DNA of 64,000 nucleotides. It comes from Parasphingorhabdus cellanae (lineage in GTDB: Bacteria; Pseudomonadota; Alphaproteobacteria; Sphingomonadales; Sphingomonadaceae). The notes beneath the pieces were generated by a model. It had not been told where the DNA came from and searched no databases. It saw only the letters and a list, made by a program, of their open reading frames with translations. Below, piece by piece: positions 1 to 7,359 of this stretch. Both the position numbers and the translations under genes were made by a program. The number at the start of each line of letters is the position of its first letter. Position 1 is the first letter of the stretch. The stretch is from positions 3,276,001 through 3,340,000 of the forward strand of contig NZ_CP071794.1 in NCBI RefSeq assembly GCF_017498565.1, in the 5' to 3' direction.

Positions 1-555
1 TGGCGTAAGGAAGGAGAAGACCCTCGCTATGCGAAGATCATTAGCACAGCGATGAAGAAAAAGGGTTGGAGCTTTGCCAAAACGGCTTTGATCAAGGTTT
101 GGGTGTTGCAGATTCCATTATTGTTCATGGTTTGCCTGCCAGCACAAATTGGTATATTCTTGGCGGAAAATCAGGATCTGAGTCCGGTCGCCATTATTGG
201 CCTGGTTCTGGCTATGATTGGCATCACATTTGAAACTATTGGTGACGCGCAGCTCAGGACTTTCAAGTCCAATCCGGACAATAAAGGCAAAGTGCTTGAT
301 ACCGGCCTCTGGCGCTATACACGGCATCCCAATTATTTCGGCGACTTTTGCACCTGGTGGGGTATCTGGTTGGTCGCCGCGCAAGTCGGTTGGCCAGTTT
401 GGTTAGCGGTTGTAGGGCCGTTATTTCTGAGCTTTACGCTGACAAAGTGGAGTGGCGCGCCGATGTTGGAACATTCCCTGCGCAAGAACCGGCCGAACTA
501 TGTCGATTATATTGAACGGACATCCGGCTTTTTTCCGATGCCGCCAAAGACTTAG
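1..555 (+). CDS. DUF1295 membrane protein (5' end outside window)
   Basis: Partial gene of the DUF1295 / steroid 5-alpha-reductase-like family. The reading frame is open from base 1; the residues before the first internal Met (base 52) include the family-like EDPRY stretch, so the true start lies upstream of the window. Several hydrophobic segments are visible, and the C-terminal half has the diagnostic GLWRYTRHPNYFGDF region, where the RHPNYFG motif is the presumed NADPH-binding signature shared with ICMT and steroid reductases. An inner-membrane redox enzyme or methyltransferase-like fold is likely; the substrate is unknown. It converges on the DsbA-like gene with two bases between stop codons. 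Confidence 0.85.
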   Translation, partial: WRKEGEDPRYAKIISTAMKKKGWSFAKTALIKVWVLQIPLLFMVCLPAQIGIFLAENQDLSPVAIIGLVLAMIGITFETIGDAQLRTFKSNPDNKGKVLDTGLWRYTRHPNYFGDFCTWWGIWLVAAQVGWPVWLAVVGPLFLSFTLTKWSGAPMLEHSLRKNRPNYVDYIERTSGFFPMPPKT

Positions 556-557
556 TC

Positions 558-1217
558 TCAGGCTGCTGCAGCGAGCACCTTATTCTCGATAATCTGAGCA
601 AAGACATCGCTGTCTTGAGCGCCGGGCACCATGAACTTCTTGTTAAAGATGAAGGCGGGAACGCCGGAGATGAACCGGTCTTGCCATTGGGCTTCAATGG
701 AACGAACCTCGGCGGCAAACATGTCGCTTCCCAACAGATCGCGGACGCGTTTCTCATCAAGGCCTACAGAGCCTGCGACTGCAATGAGCACTTCATGATC
801 GCTGACATCTTTGCCGTCAGTAAAATGCGCTTTGAACAGGGCCAGTTTTAACGCTGTTTGCTTGCCTGTCTCACCGGCCCAATGCAGCACCCGGTGCGCA
901 TCGAAAGTGTTCACCATCCGCATGTTTTCATGGTAGCTAAATTCGAAATCGAGATCGCTCCCAGCATTGCGCAGCCGTTCGCGATTGGCTTTGCTTTGAT
1001 CCGGTGTAGCGCCATATTTCTGTGCCATATGCTCATCAATATCTTGCCCTTCAGGAGGCATGGACGGATTTAATTCAAAGGCGTGCCAGGCAAGGGCGAA
1101 TTGCGCTTTGCCTTCAAAGCGCTGCATTGCCTGTTCGAGCTTTTTATAACCGATAATACACCACGGACAGACGACATCGGAGACAATATCGACGGTAATC
1201 ACCGGGGTCTCTGACAT
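558..1217 (-). CDS. DsbA family oxidoreductase (FrnE-like)
   Basis: Thioredoxin-fold protein of 219 residues, the usual length for the FrnE/2-hydroxychromene-2-carboxylate isomerase branch of the DsbA family. The CPWC active site is at residues 17-20 after a short beta strand, and a cis-proline loop (SGVPAFIFN) lies near the C-terminus. No signal peptide is present, so it is a cytoplasmic dithiol-disulfide oxidoreductase rather than a periplasmic DsbA. It starts 30 bases downstream of clpS on the same strand and could be cotranscribed with it. The redox partner cannot be read from the sequence. Confidence 0.88.
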   Translation of the reverse strand: MSETPVITVDIVSDVVCPWCIIGYKKLEQAMQRFEGKAQFALAWHAFELNPSMPPEGQDIDEHMAQKYGATPDQSKANRERLRNAGSDLDFEFSYHENMRMVNTFDAHRVLHWAGETGKQTALKLALFKAHFTDGKDVSDHEVLIAVAGSVGLDEKRVRDLLGSDMFAAEVRSIEAQWQDRFISGVPAFIFNKKFMVPGAQDSDVFAQIIENKVLAAAA

Positions 1218-1247
1218 GACTTATTCCTTAAAAAATAGGATATGGGC

Positions 1248-1598
1248 TCAGTCTTTTTCTAAAGTACATTGCAACGGATGCTGGTTCTTACGCGCGAAGT
1301 CCATAACTTGCGTAACCTTAGTTTCCGCCACTTCGTAGCTGAATGTCCCGCAAACGCCGACCCCTTTTTGGTGAACGTGCAGCATGACCCTTGTCGCTTC
1401 GTCAATATCCATTTGGAAAAAGCGTTTGAGGACCAGCACCACAAATTCCATGGGTGTATAGTCGTCATTGAGGATCAGGACTTTATAGGGGTTGGGTTTT
1501 TTGGTCTTGGTCCGTGTTTTTGTTGCGATGCCAATATTGGTATCATCGCCATCTCCGGCGCCATTGTTATCTGCGCCATCATCGTCGTCCCCGGCCAT
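1248..1598 (-). CDS. clpS: ATP-dependent Clp protease adaptor ClpS
   Basis: ClpS binds the N-domain of ClpA and delivers N-degron substrates to ClpAP. The core [11 protein letters not shown]...[12 protein letters not shown]...[17 protein letters not shown] contains the residues that line the N-degron pocket. I chose the ATG at 1598 (116 aa), which starts the acidic, disordered MAGDDDDG tail typical of the family. The frame stays open upstream to an ATG at 1688 and a TTG at 1697, so a protein about 30 residues longer is possible. No clear ribosome binding site separates the choices. clpA is not in the window. Confidence 0.9.
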   Translation of the reverse strand: MAGDDDDGADNNGAGDGDDTNIGIATKTRTKTKKPNPYKVLILNDDYTPMEFVVLVLKRFFQMDIDEATRVMLHVHQKGVGVCGTFSYEVAETKVTQVMDFARKNQHPLQCTLEKD

Positions 1599-1785
1599 AA
1601 GTTCAAGCGGCCGAGAGGCTTCGTTAGCCTGCAAGAGGAGCGGGTCGGCGTCAAATAGTGTGAGGGAGAGAATCTCTGCTTTAATCATGTTCGACAAGAT
1701 ATGGTATTTTAACCCCAGAGGGCAAGTGGCGGATTGATCAATCGGCGATGATTTTACGACAAACCGTCCGATTATTGCACAAATG

Positions 1786-1817
1786 AAAAAGGCCGCTCCC
1801 TCGGGAGCGGCCTTTTT
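1786..1817 (-). terminator. Rho-independent terminator of the phasin gene
   Basis: Near-perfect hairpin (GGCCGCTCCC paired with GGGAGCGGCC) flanked by five A's on one side and five T's on the other. It lies 20 bases past the phasin stop codon. The symmetric A/T tracts would let it work in both directions. Confidence 0.88.
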
Positions 1818-1836
1818 GCGTGACGTTAAAAGCGGC

Positions 1837-2703
1837 TTAAGCGGCTTTTTTCATTTCCTTGCGGATGGTGCTGACGCGATCAGCGATTGGCTGATAGGCT
1901 TTGCCAGCCAATTTGGTCACTGCATCCACATTGTTCGACGTCTGGTCAACAACCCGGTCCATGCCGTTACGCAGATAGTCGGTCTGCTTGTCGAAAAAGT
2001 CTTTCGGTGTTGCAACACTGAAAACGCCTTGTAGAGCACGGCTGGCTTCAACGAAATTTTCACGGGTGTACTTGAGGTTGGTTTTGCCGATTTCCTGAGC
2101 GCCTTTAGCGGTGATTTTGCCGCTTTCGATCAGGGTCTCGATATTCTCGCGGTTGAATTCAACAGCGTTCTTGGATGCTTCAACAGCACGATCAGCAACG
2201 TCTTTAGCGCGTTCCTGAGCCGTTGCGGTCAGCTTCTCAAAGCGGTTACCGAGTGTTTCAGCAGCGTTTTTCGCTTTGTTGGCAGCTTTCGTGTTAGCGG
2301 CTTTGGTGTTCTTCGCTACGCGCTTCGTTGCGGTGGTGCGTTTTGTTGCGGTGGTCATTGTCTTGGTTCCTTTCTTAACAGTCTTTTTGGTCGTGGTAGC
2401 GGCGCGTTTTGGAGCGTCTTTGCGCTTCGTAACAGCTTTCTTCGGAGCCGCTTTCTTTGCTGCAGGCTTCTTTGCAGCGGGTTTTGAAGCCGTTTTGGTT
2501 GCCGCAGCAGCGACCGGCTTTTTAGCAGCGGTCGTCGATACGGTCTTTGGTGCTGCCTTGGCCTCTGCTTTTTCAGCAGGTGCCTTTTCAGCGGTTACGG
2601 GTTCTGCAGATGCAGCGGCCGCGTAAGCCGCCTCAGCAGAGAGGCTGGCGGGCTTTTTAGCAGCCGGAACAGCCTGTTTGTCGGTTGTATTTGTATCAGC
2701 CAT
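1837..2703 (-). CDS. Phasin family protein with Lys/Ala-rich N-terminal tail
   Basis: The C-terminal 140 residues (from about [16 protein letters not shown] to the end) form a phasin_2-type amphipathic helical domain that would coat polyhydroxyalkanoate granules. The first 140 or so residues are low-complexity and rich in Ala, Lys, Pro and Thr, with KKPAAKK and TKRTTATKR repeats resembling histone-H1 tails and the DNA-binding tail of PhaM-like proteins. The ATG at 2703 is preceded by GGAAG at good spacing; an in-frame start ten codons upstream lacks one. The gene stands alone with its own terminator and two TGC/GCA palindromes upstream, consistent with PhaR-type control. No PHA synthase is nearby. 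Confidence 0.87.
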   Translation of the reverse strand: MADTNTTDKQAVPAAKKPASLSAEAAYAAAASAEPVTAEKAPAEKAEAKAAPKTVSTTAAKKPVAAAATKTASKPAAKKPAAKKAAPKKAVTKRKDAPKRAATTTKKTVKKGTKTMTTATKRTTATKRVAKNTKAANTKAANKAKNAAETLGNRFEKLTATAQERAKDVADRAVEASKNAVEFNRENIETLIESGKITAKGAQEIGKTNLKYTRENFVEASRALQGVFSVATPKDFFDKQTDYLRNGMDRVVDQTSNNVDAVTKLAGKAYQPIADRVSTIRKEMKKAA

Positions 2704-2722
2704 CTTTGCTTCCATTTGTTTG

Positions 2723-2783
2723 TTGCAGTGCACAAATAGGGATGGAGGTCGGCAAAGTCAAGGAAAAATGTTGCACTGCAACA
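2723..2783 (-). promoter_or_regulatory. Two TGCA-type palindromes upstream of the phasin gene (PhaR-like operator candidates)
   Basis: TTGCAGTGCAC lies at 2723-2733, about 20 bases before the phasin start, and a perfect 15-base palindrome TGTTGCACTGCAACA lies at 2769-2783. PhaR repressors of alphaproteobacteria are known to bind TGC-rich dyads in front of phasin genes, so these are natural operator candidates. Binding itself is inferred. Confidence 0.5.
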
Positions 2784-3020
2784 TAAAGCGAATTTTTCCT
2801 ATAAAATCTAATTTTGCCAATGGTCTGCGTGGATCTATATCTTATCCCTCTTTCGCGGGTTTATACATAATATACGCAGAATGAGCGAAAAAGTTCCATT
2901 ATGCTGCCCTGCAATATTATGAGCTGCGTCTGCTGGCGACGCTAGCATCAGTCATGTGTTTGGAACCGAGTGATAAAGTCATGTTAATATCACGAGGCGC
3001 GCTCTGTAGGAAAGCATATA
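2784..3020. other. Intergenic stretch without recognisable gene
   Basis: With the operator region this makes 317 bases between the phasin start and the stop of the hydroxylase gene. It is more AT-rich than its surroundings. No coding frame, tRNA or terminator was recognised. It should contain the phasin promoter, which I could not place with confidence. Confidence 0.4.
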
Positions 3021-3878
3021 TCAGATCAAATTAGCTGTGGTCACCACCGCCAACAATGAAAATGCAGCGATGCTGATATTGGCTGCTGCCCCAACCGATA
3101 GCTGGATCGGTTTGGCCACTGCATCAAAGCGCGCTTCATAATCAGAATGTTCAGTGCCCATCATCCGGTCCCACCAGGTAAAATAGAGGCCGAAATTGCT
3201 GTTACCCTGACTATGGTGCAGGTCATGATGGGTTGTCGTGGTGATCCAGCCGACAAATTTGTTACGCGTCCAACCAGCGGGGAACAGCTCAACCCCGGCA
3301 TGGCCCATGACGTTGCGGACAATCATATGGGCAAGGAACAAGAAGATCGCAAAAGGATACATGCCGTCGAACAGGATAGAGGCAGCAAAGACATAGATCG
3401 GCACAAAGGCAGCCTCGGTCATCGCCTCGAAAGATGAGAAGCTGTAAGCAGCCCAAGGTGTTGGCGTGCGTGACTTGTGATGATGCAGGTGCGAGAAGCG
3501 GAACATGGTTTTCGTGTGCAACCAGCGGTGCATCCAATAGAAATAGGCATCATGGGCCACGATCATCGCCAAAAGCTGAACGACGAATAGCGGCCAGATA
3601 ATTTCACCGGTCATTACGGTGATCCAGCCACTCGCTTCCAGCAAGACGGTGCTGATGGTTGTCAGGCCGAAGACAACGACCGTCCGCATGGAAGATAGAA
3701 ACTCACGTTTATAATCAGCAAACCCGGCTTGACGTGATTGAATGCGCCGCGCTTCGCTCCATTTGCCGAAGGCCCAGAGAATGAAAGACAAGGCGCCCGC
3801 AGCGATCAGGTAGCGGCCCAGATCGAAAGTAAAGGCGCCGATCATATGGTCGATTATGTCATTAAATAGTCCGGGCAT
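3021..3878 (-). CDS. Sterol desaturase / fatty acid hydroxylase family protein
   Basis: Di-iron membrane oxygenase of 285 residues. The histidine clusters of the superfamily are present: HDAYFYWMHRWLH, HLHHHKS and HHDLHHSQGN, set between hydrophobic segments, so the active site faces the cytoplasm. The closing phrase NFGLYFTWWDRMMGTEH is typical of bacterial sterol-desaturase-like proteins that hydroxylate lipids or carotenoids. The ATG at 3878 has GGAG upstream, whereas the upstream TTG/ATG (3893/3890) have no site. It is followed at about 115 bases by a gene on the same strand encoding an AraC regulator, which may control it. The substrate is unknown. Confidence 0.85.
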   Translation of the reverse strand: MPGLFNDIIDHMIGAFTFDLGRYLIAAGALSFILWAFGKWSEARRIQSRQAGFADYKREFLSSMRTVVVFGLTTISTVLLEASGWITVMTGEIIWPLFVVQLLAMIVAHDAYFYWMHRWLHTKTMFRFSHLHHHKSRTPTPWAAYSFSSFEAMTEAAFVPIYVFAASILFDGMYPFAIFLFLAHMIVRNVMGHAGVELFPAGWTRNKFVGWITTTTHHDLHHSQGNSNFGLYFTWWDRMMGTEHSDYEARFDAVAKPIQLSVGAAANISIAAFSLLAVVTTANLI

Positions 3879-3993
3879 CTTTTTCTCCATCAAAAGCGAT
3901 ATTGGTTTGATGAAGGCAAAGTGGCAGAAAGCCTGATCCGTATCGCTGCAATGCTGAAAAATGCTGTGCGATTTTGAAAATGATCAGACTATT

Positions 3994-5022
3994 TCAGTTT
4001 TGATCAATCGCTGATTTACGAAAATCACTAGGCGTTAGGCCAGTTTCGGCGCGAAATGCGCGATTGAACGGGGCAAGTGACCCATAGCCTAAATCCATCG
4101 CAATGGTCAGGATTGGCAGATCAACCATGGCGCGGTCGCTCAGTTTTTCTTTCGCTTCCGTGATTCGATAGCCGTTGAGGAACGACGAAAAATTGCGATG
4201 GCCAAGTTGTTTATTAATCAGCGCGCGGAGCCGGTGTTCCGGCGCATCAAGCTGCGCCGCCAGTGTCGCGATGGTCAGTGACGGGGTACGATATTGTCCT
4301 TCATCCATAGCGGCGATAAGTTTGTCATGGAGAACGGTTTCGCTTGGGGACAGATTTGTAGCTGTATATTTTCTGGCTGGCGAGTAGCCACGTTCGACCA
4401 AAACTTCGGGCTCCGCAATAAGTAACGCCGAACCGGCACACAAAACCAACAGAAAAATGAAAGACGCGTTTACGGCTGATGCTGCGGGCAGGATGTTATG
4501 GCCTCCATATAGCAATTCGAATAGCAGCACGCCGCCGACCTGCAAACCGATCAACAATGGCAAATAGGTGCTTATCAACCGGCGCTTTTCGACCAGATCA
4601 TCCGCTCTTCCTCCAATAGCTATTACCAATAGATGTGCGATCAGGGCCAACGAGACAATGCGGATCGCATCAAATGTTAGCCATCGGCCATCCGCGGACA
4701 GGTTTGCGCTCGCCCATAGCAAAAATAAGATCAGCGAAGCGCCAGTCAGAATTTTTTTGTTGATCGGGCGTTCAAATAGTTCGTGGCCAAACACCCACGC
4801 CCAGATGGTAGTGGATACGGATATGAAATCGATCACCATGTCTGGAATACCTGCATCCGGGGCAAATCCAGACGAGTTAATAATATAGGCCATCGAGCTA
4901 ACCAGCAATCCAATAGCAGCAATTTTGAGCCGCGTGCGTATTCTGCCCGCGATCAAGACAGCGATGATCATGATCTGCCCACCTATGGTGAGCAAACGCA
5001 ATATTATATCGACCAATGCCAA
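3994..5022 (-). CDS. Membrane-anchored AraC family transcriptional regulator
   Basis: The N-terminal 205 residues form six or seven hydrophobic helices; the last 100 residues are an AraC/XylS helix-turn-helix domain (TIATLAAQLDAPEHRLRALINKQLG, then ILTIAMDLGYGSLAPFNRAFRAETGLTPSDFRK). This architecture, a multi-helix membrane sensor joined to an AraC domain, recurs in Sphingomonadales and Bacteroidetes, and the signal is presumably a membrane-soluble or membrane-state cue. The start is a TTG with GGAA six bases upstream; no ATG is available before residue 18. It is divergent from the type III polyketide synthase across about 170 bases, which makes that operon its likely target. Confidence 0.85.
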   Translation of the reverse strand: MALVDIILRLLTIGGQIMIIAVLIAGRIRTRLKIAAIGLLVSSMAYIINSSGFAPDAGIPDMVIDFISVSTTIWAWVFGHELFERPINKKILTGASLILFLLWASANLSADGRWLTFDAIRIVSLALIAHLLVIAIGGRADDLVEKRRLISTYLPLLIGLQVGGVLLFELLYGGHNILPAASAVNASFIFLLVLCAGSALLIAEPEVLVERGYSPARKYTATNLSPSETVLHDKLIAAMDEGQYRTPSLTIATLAAQLDAPEHRLRALINKQLGHRNFSSFLNGYRITEAKEKLSDRAMVDLPILTIAMDLGYGSLAPFNRAFRAETGLTPSDFRKSAIDQN

Positions 5023-5149
5023 GTCTATTCCGGCGATTGCTATAACCTTCCCTGTTACGTGCTATGCTAGCCCATCTTATTCAGTTCGCAACGGGAATAT
5101 CATTGATACGTCCGTTCGGGCATTGTGCAGATTATTCTTTGGTTTATGA

Positions 5150-5169
5150 AACAGCTATGTGTAACAGCT
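5150..5169. promoter_or_regulatory. Direct repeats AACAGCT in the araC/PKS divergent region
   Basis: AACAGCT occurs at 5150-5156 and again at 5163-5169, 13 bases apart, just before the polyketide synthase start. AraC-family proteins usually bind direct repeats, so this is a possible operator for the divergent regulator. The repeat is short and could be chance. Confidence 0.25.
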
Positions 5170-5194
5170 TGAATATGCTGTGCGAACATCTCCT

Positions 5195-6250
5195 ATGTCC
5201 CAACTGACATCCATCGCGACCGCTCTTCCTGACCATAAGATCAGCCAAGAGGATGTTCTGGCCGTGCTGGCAAAGGCGCGTGGGTCGGCTTTGCCCGCCC
5301 GATTGAAGCAGATATTGGGCAATAGCGGGATTGATCATCGATATATCGCCCGGGACCCCGACTATTATCTGAAGCAACGCAGCTGGCCGGAACGCGCGCA
5401 AATCTATGATGAAGTGGGCAGGACATTAGCGGAGCGGTCGGCCGCTGCGGCAATGGTGGCAGCAGGCCTGCAGCCAACAGACATTGACGTCATCATGATG
5501 ATTTCGACCACGGGCACAATGACGCCTTCGATTCCGAGTCGTTTGATCGAGTCTATGGGGTTTCGTCAATCTGTGCAGACCGTTCCGGTTTTCGGCTATG
5601 GCTGCGCGGGCGGTATATTGGGGCTACGGTTGGCCAATGATCTGGCGGATGCCAATGGCGGGCAAAATGTGCTGATGATCTCGCTGGAACTGTGCAGCCT
5701 GTCGTACGATTATAGTCAGTTTGACAAGAAGAATATGATCGCAACTGCCCTGTTTGCCGATGGCTGCGCCGCTGCCGTTCTGACCGGTAAGGGCGGGCGG
5801 GGCACTGGACCATCTTTTCGGGCGTTCGATCAAAAAACCTGGCCAGACACACGCGATATGATGGGTTGGACCATTGGCGAAACCGGATTTGATCTCGTGC
5901 TCGCCCGCGATATCCCGACATTCGTGACCAAAGATTTCACGCCCTTTTGTGACGCTTTTCTGGCGGAACAGGGATTGGAAAAAAGCGATCTTGGCGAACC
6001 TGCTTGTCATCCGGGCGGCGGCAGGGTTGTGGAAGCCTTGGAAGGTTATTTCGCGCCAGAGCTTTCCGGCATCCCCGCAACCCGGGATGTGCTGAAACAT
6101 CATGGCAATATGTCATCGCCGACCGTGTTATTCGTGCTGGAAAAACTACTCAGTGATAATCCTAAGAAACCTATCTTGATGACGGCGCTTGGTCCCGGCT
6201 TTACATCCGTACTGGGGATATTGGACCCGCAGGAACAGGTTGATGAATGA
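5195..6250 (+). CDS. Type III polyketide synthase (chalcone synthase-like)
   Basis: Thiolase-fold homodimeric synthase of 351 residues that would extend an acyl-CoA starter with malonyl-CoA and cyclise it to an alkylpyrone or alkylresorcinol. The triad is visible: Cys137 in GYGCAGG, His272 in ACHPGGGR and Asn305 in HGNMSSPT. The ATG at 5195 starts the conserved N-terminal strand; a GTG at 5180 in the same frame is an alternative. Its stop overlaps the start of a small ICMT-like methyltransferase by eight bases, a pairing known from alkylpyrone/alkylresorcinol clusters such as bpsAB of Bacillus and srsAB of Streptomyces. The product is inferred, not proven. Confidence 0.88.
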   Translation: MSQLTSIATALPDHKISQEDVLAVLAKARGSALPARLKQILGNSGIDHRYIARDPDYYLKQRSWPERAQIYDEVGRTLAERSAAAAMVAAGLQPTDIDVIMMISTTGTMTPSIPSRLIESMGFRQSVQTVPVFGYGCAGGILGLRLANDLADANGGQNVLMISLELCSLSYDYSQFDKKNMIATALFADGCAAAVLTGKGGRGTGPSFRAFDQKTWPDTRDMMGWTIGETGFDLVLARDIPTFVTKDFTPFCDAFLAEQGLEKSDLGEPACHPGGGRVVEALEGYFAPELSGIPATRDVLKHHGNMSSPTVLFVLEKLLSDNPKKPILMTALGPGFTSVLGILDPQEQVDE

Positions 6251-6770
6251 TTTAGGCGCGATTTTTACCACTCCTCCGACCCTCGTCACATGGGTTCTGA
6301 TCTACATTGTCGCACAGAGGTTGGGCGAACTGGTCTATGCGAACGGTAATACCAAGCGGCTGCTATCAGAAGGCGGCAAGGAATTTGGCGCGGATCATTA
6401 TCACTGGTTCATTGTCCTCCATAGCGCGTGGCTGGTGGTTATTTTCCTGCTGGTTGATCCTTTGCTTGCGCTGAATCCAGTCCTGCTTGCGTTTTTCATT
6501 GGCACCCAAATCTTGCGCGTCTGGACTTTGGCATCCATCGGCCGCTGGTGGACCACACGGATTATCTCCGCCCCGCATTTTGACCGCGTCAAGCGCGGAC
6601 CCTACAAGTTTTTCAGCCATCCCAATTATTTGGTCGTCGTTCTTGAAATTGCGATTGTCCCCCTGTTGATGGGATTACCATGGGTGGCGTTACTCTTCTC
6701 GATATTGAACGCGATCCTGTTGCGCCACCGGATTAGCGTCGAAAATGCTGTGCTCGCCCACCGCGGTTAG
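6243..6770 (+). CDS. Isoprenylcysteine carboxyl methyltransferase family protein (polyketide O-methyltransferase candidate)
   Basis: Integral-membrane methyltransferase of 175 residues with four or five hydrophobic segments and the ICMT signature RGPYKFFSHPNYLVVVLE, where the HPNY/E region binds S-adenosylmethionine. It overlaps the upstream synthase gene by eight bases (ATGAATGA), so translation is probably coupled. Small ICMT homologues next to type III synthases methylate alkylpyrones or phenolic lipids; bacterial prenylated proteins are not a likely substrate. It probably finishes the product at the inner membrane. Confidence 0.82.
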   Translation: MNDLGAIFTTPPTLVTWVLIYIVAQRLGELVYANGNTKRLLSEGGKEFGADHYHWFIVLHSAWLVVIFLLVDPLLALNPVLLAFFIGTQILRVWTLASIGRWWTTRIISAPHFDRVKRGPYKFFSHPNYLVVVLEIAIVPLLMGLPWVALLFSILNAILLRHRISVENAVLAHRG

Positions 6771-6774
6771 CAGC

Positions 6775-7287
6775 CTAATTCTCGGCTTTCCCATCAGTAC
6801 CAGACTGAGCCGCTTCAGCAAGCGGTAGGTAGGCGGTGACTTTGATCTCGATAATTGCCTTTTCACCGCCGAACAGCTGGCTTACGCCGATGGCTGTCCA
6901 CGCCGGATAGGGTGCTGGAACCCGTTCCTGTTTTACCGCCCACATCGGTCCAATATATTTATCGAGATCGGTGAGGTAAGATGTCACATCGACAACATCT
7001 CTCCAGTCGCCGCCTGATGCTTTCAGGATCATTTCTATTTCCTCAAAGGCGCGAACAACCGCTGGCGTGATATCGGCGTCGGTTTCGTCATCTTGTAGCC
7101 TGGCGACAACGCCCGATAAGTAAACCATATCGCCTGCTCGCACCGCCGGAGCAAAGCGGAAATTCTCGTAACTGTCTTTCAGTGTTTCAGGGATGATCAC
7201 CTGTTTTTGCGCGCTGGCCGCAGTCGGGGCGTGGATCAGCACCATAGCGGCGATAGCGGTGAAGAATATAGCTTTGGCTTGGCGCAT
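6775..7287 (-). CDS. Exported RidA/YjgF family protein lacking the catalytic Arg
   Basis: RidA-fold protein of 170 residues preceded by a clear Sec signal peptide (MRQAKAIFFTAIAAMV...ASA), so it should act in the periplasm, whereas RidA itself is a cytosolic imine deaminase. At the position of E. coli Arg105 (PARS) this protein has PAWT, with Trp encoded at 6898-6900, so classical 2-aminoacrylate deaminase activity is unlikely. The start at 7287 has GGGGAG upstream; the longer frame beginning with a TTG at 7308 would spoil the signal peptide. It lies about 70 bases downstream of a TonB-dependent receptor on the same strand, suggesting an operon, perhaps for handling an imported compound. Confidence 0.82.
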   Translation of the reverse strand: MRQAKAIFFTAIAAMVLIHAPTAASAQKQVIIPETLKDSYENFRFAPAVRAGDMVYLSGVVARLQDDETDADITPAVVRAFEEIEMILKASGGDWRDVVDVTSYLTDLDKYIGPMWAVKQERVPAPYPAWTAIGVSQLFGGEKAIIEIKVTAYLPLAEAAQSGTDGKAEN

Positions 7288-7359
7288 GGAAACTCCCCTT
7301 TCCGGCAAAGTTTAGTCGGAAAGGGGTTTTCGGGCAAGTTGGTTGGTCCGTTCTGCAAG

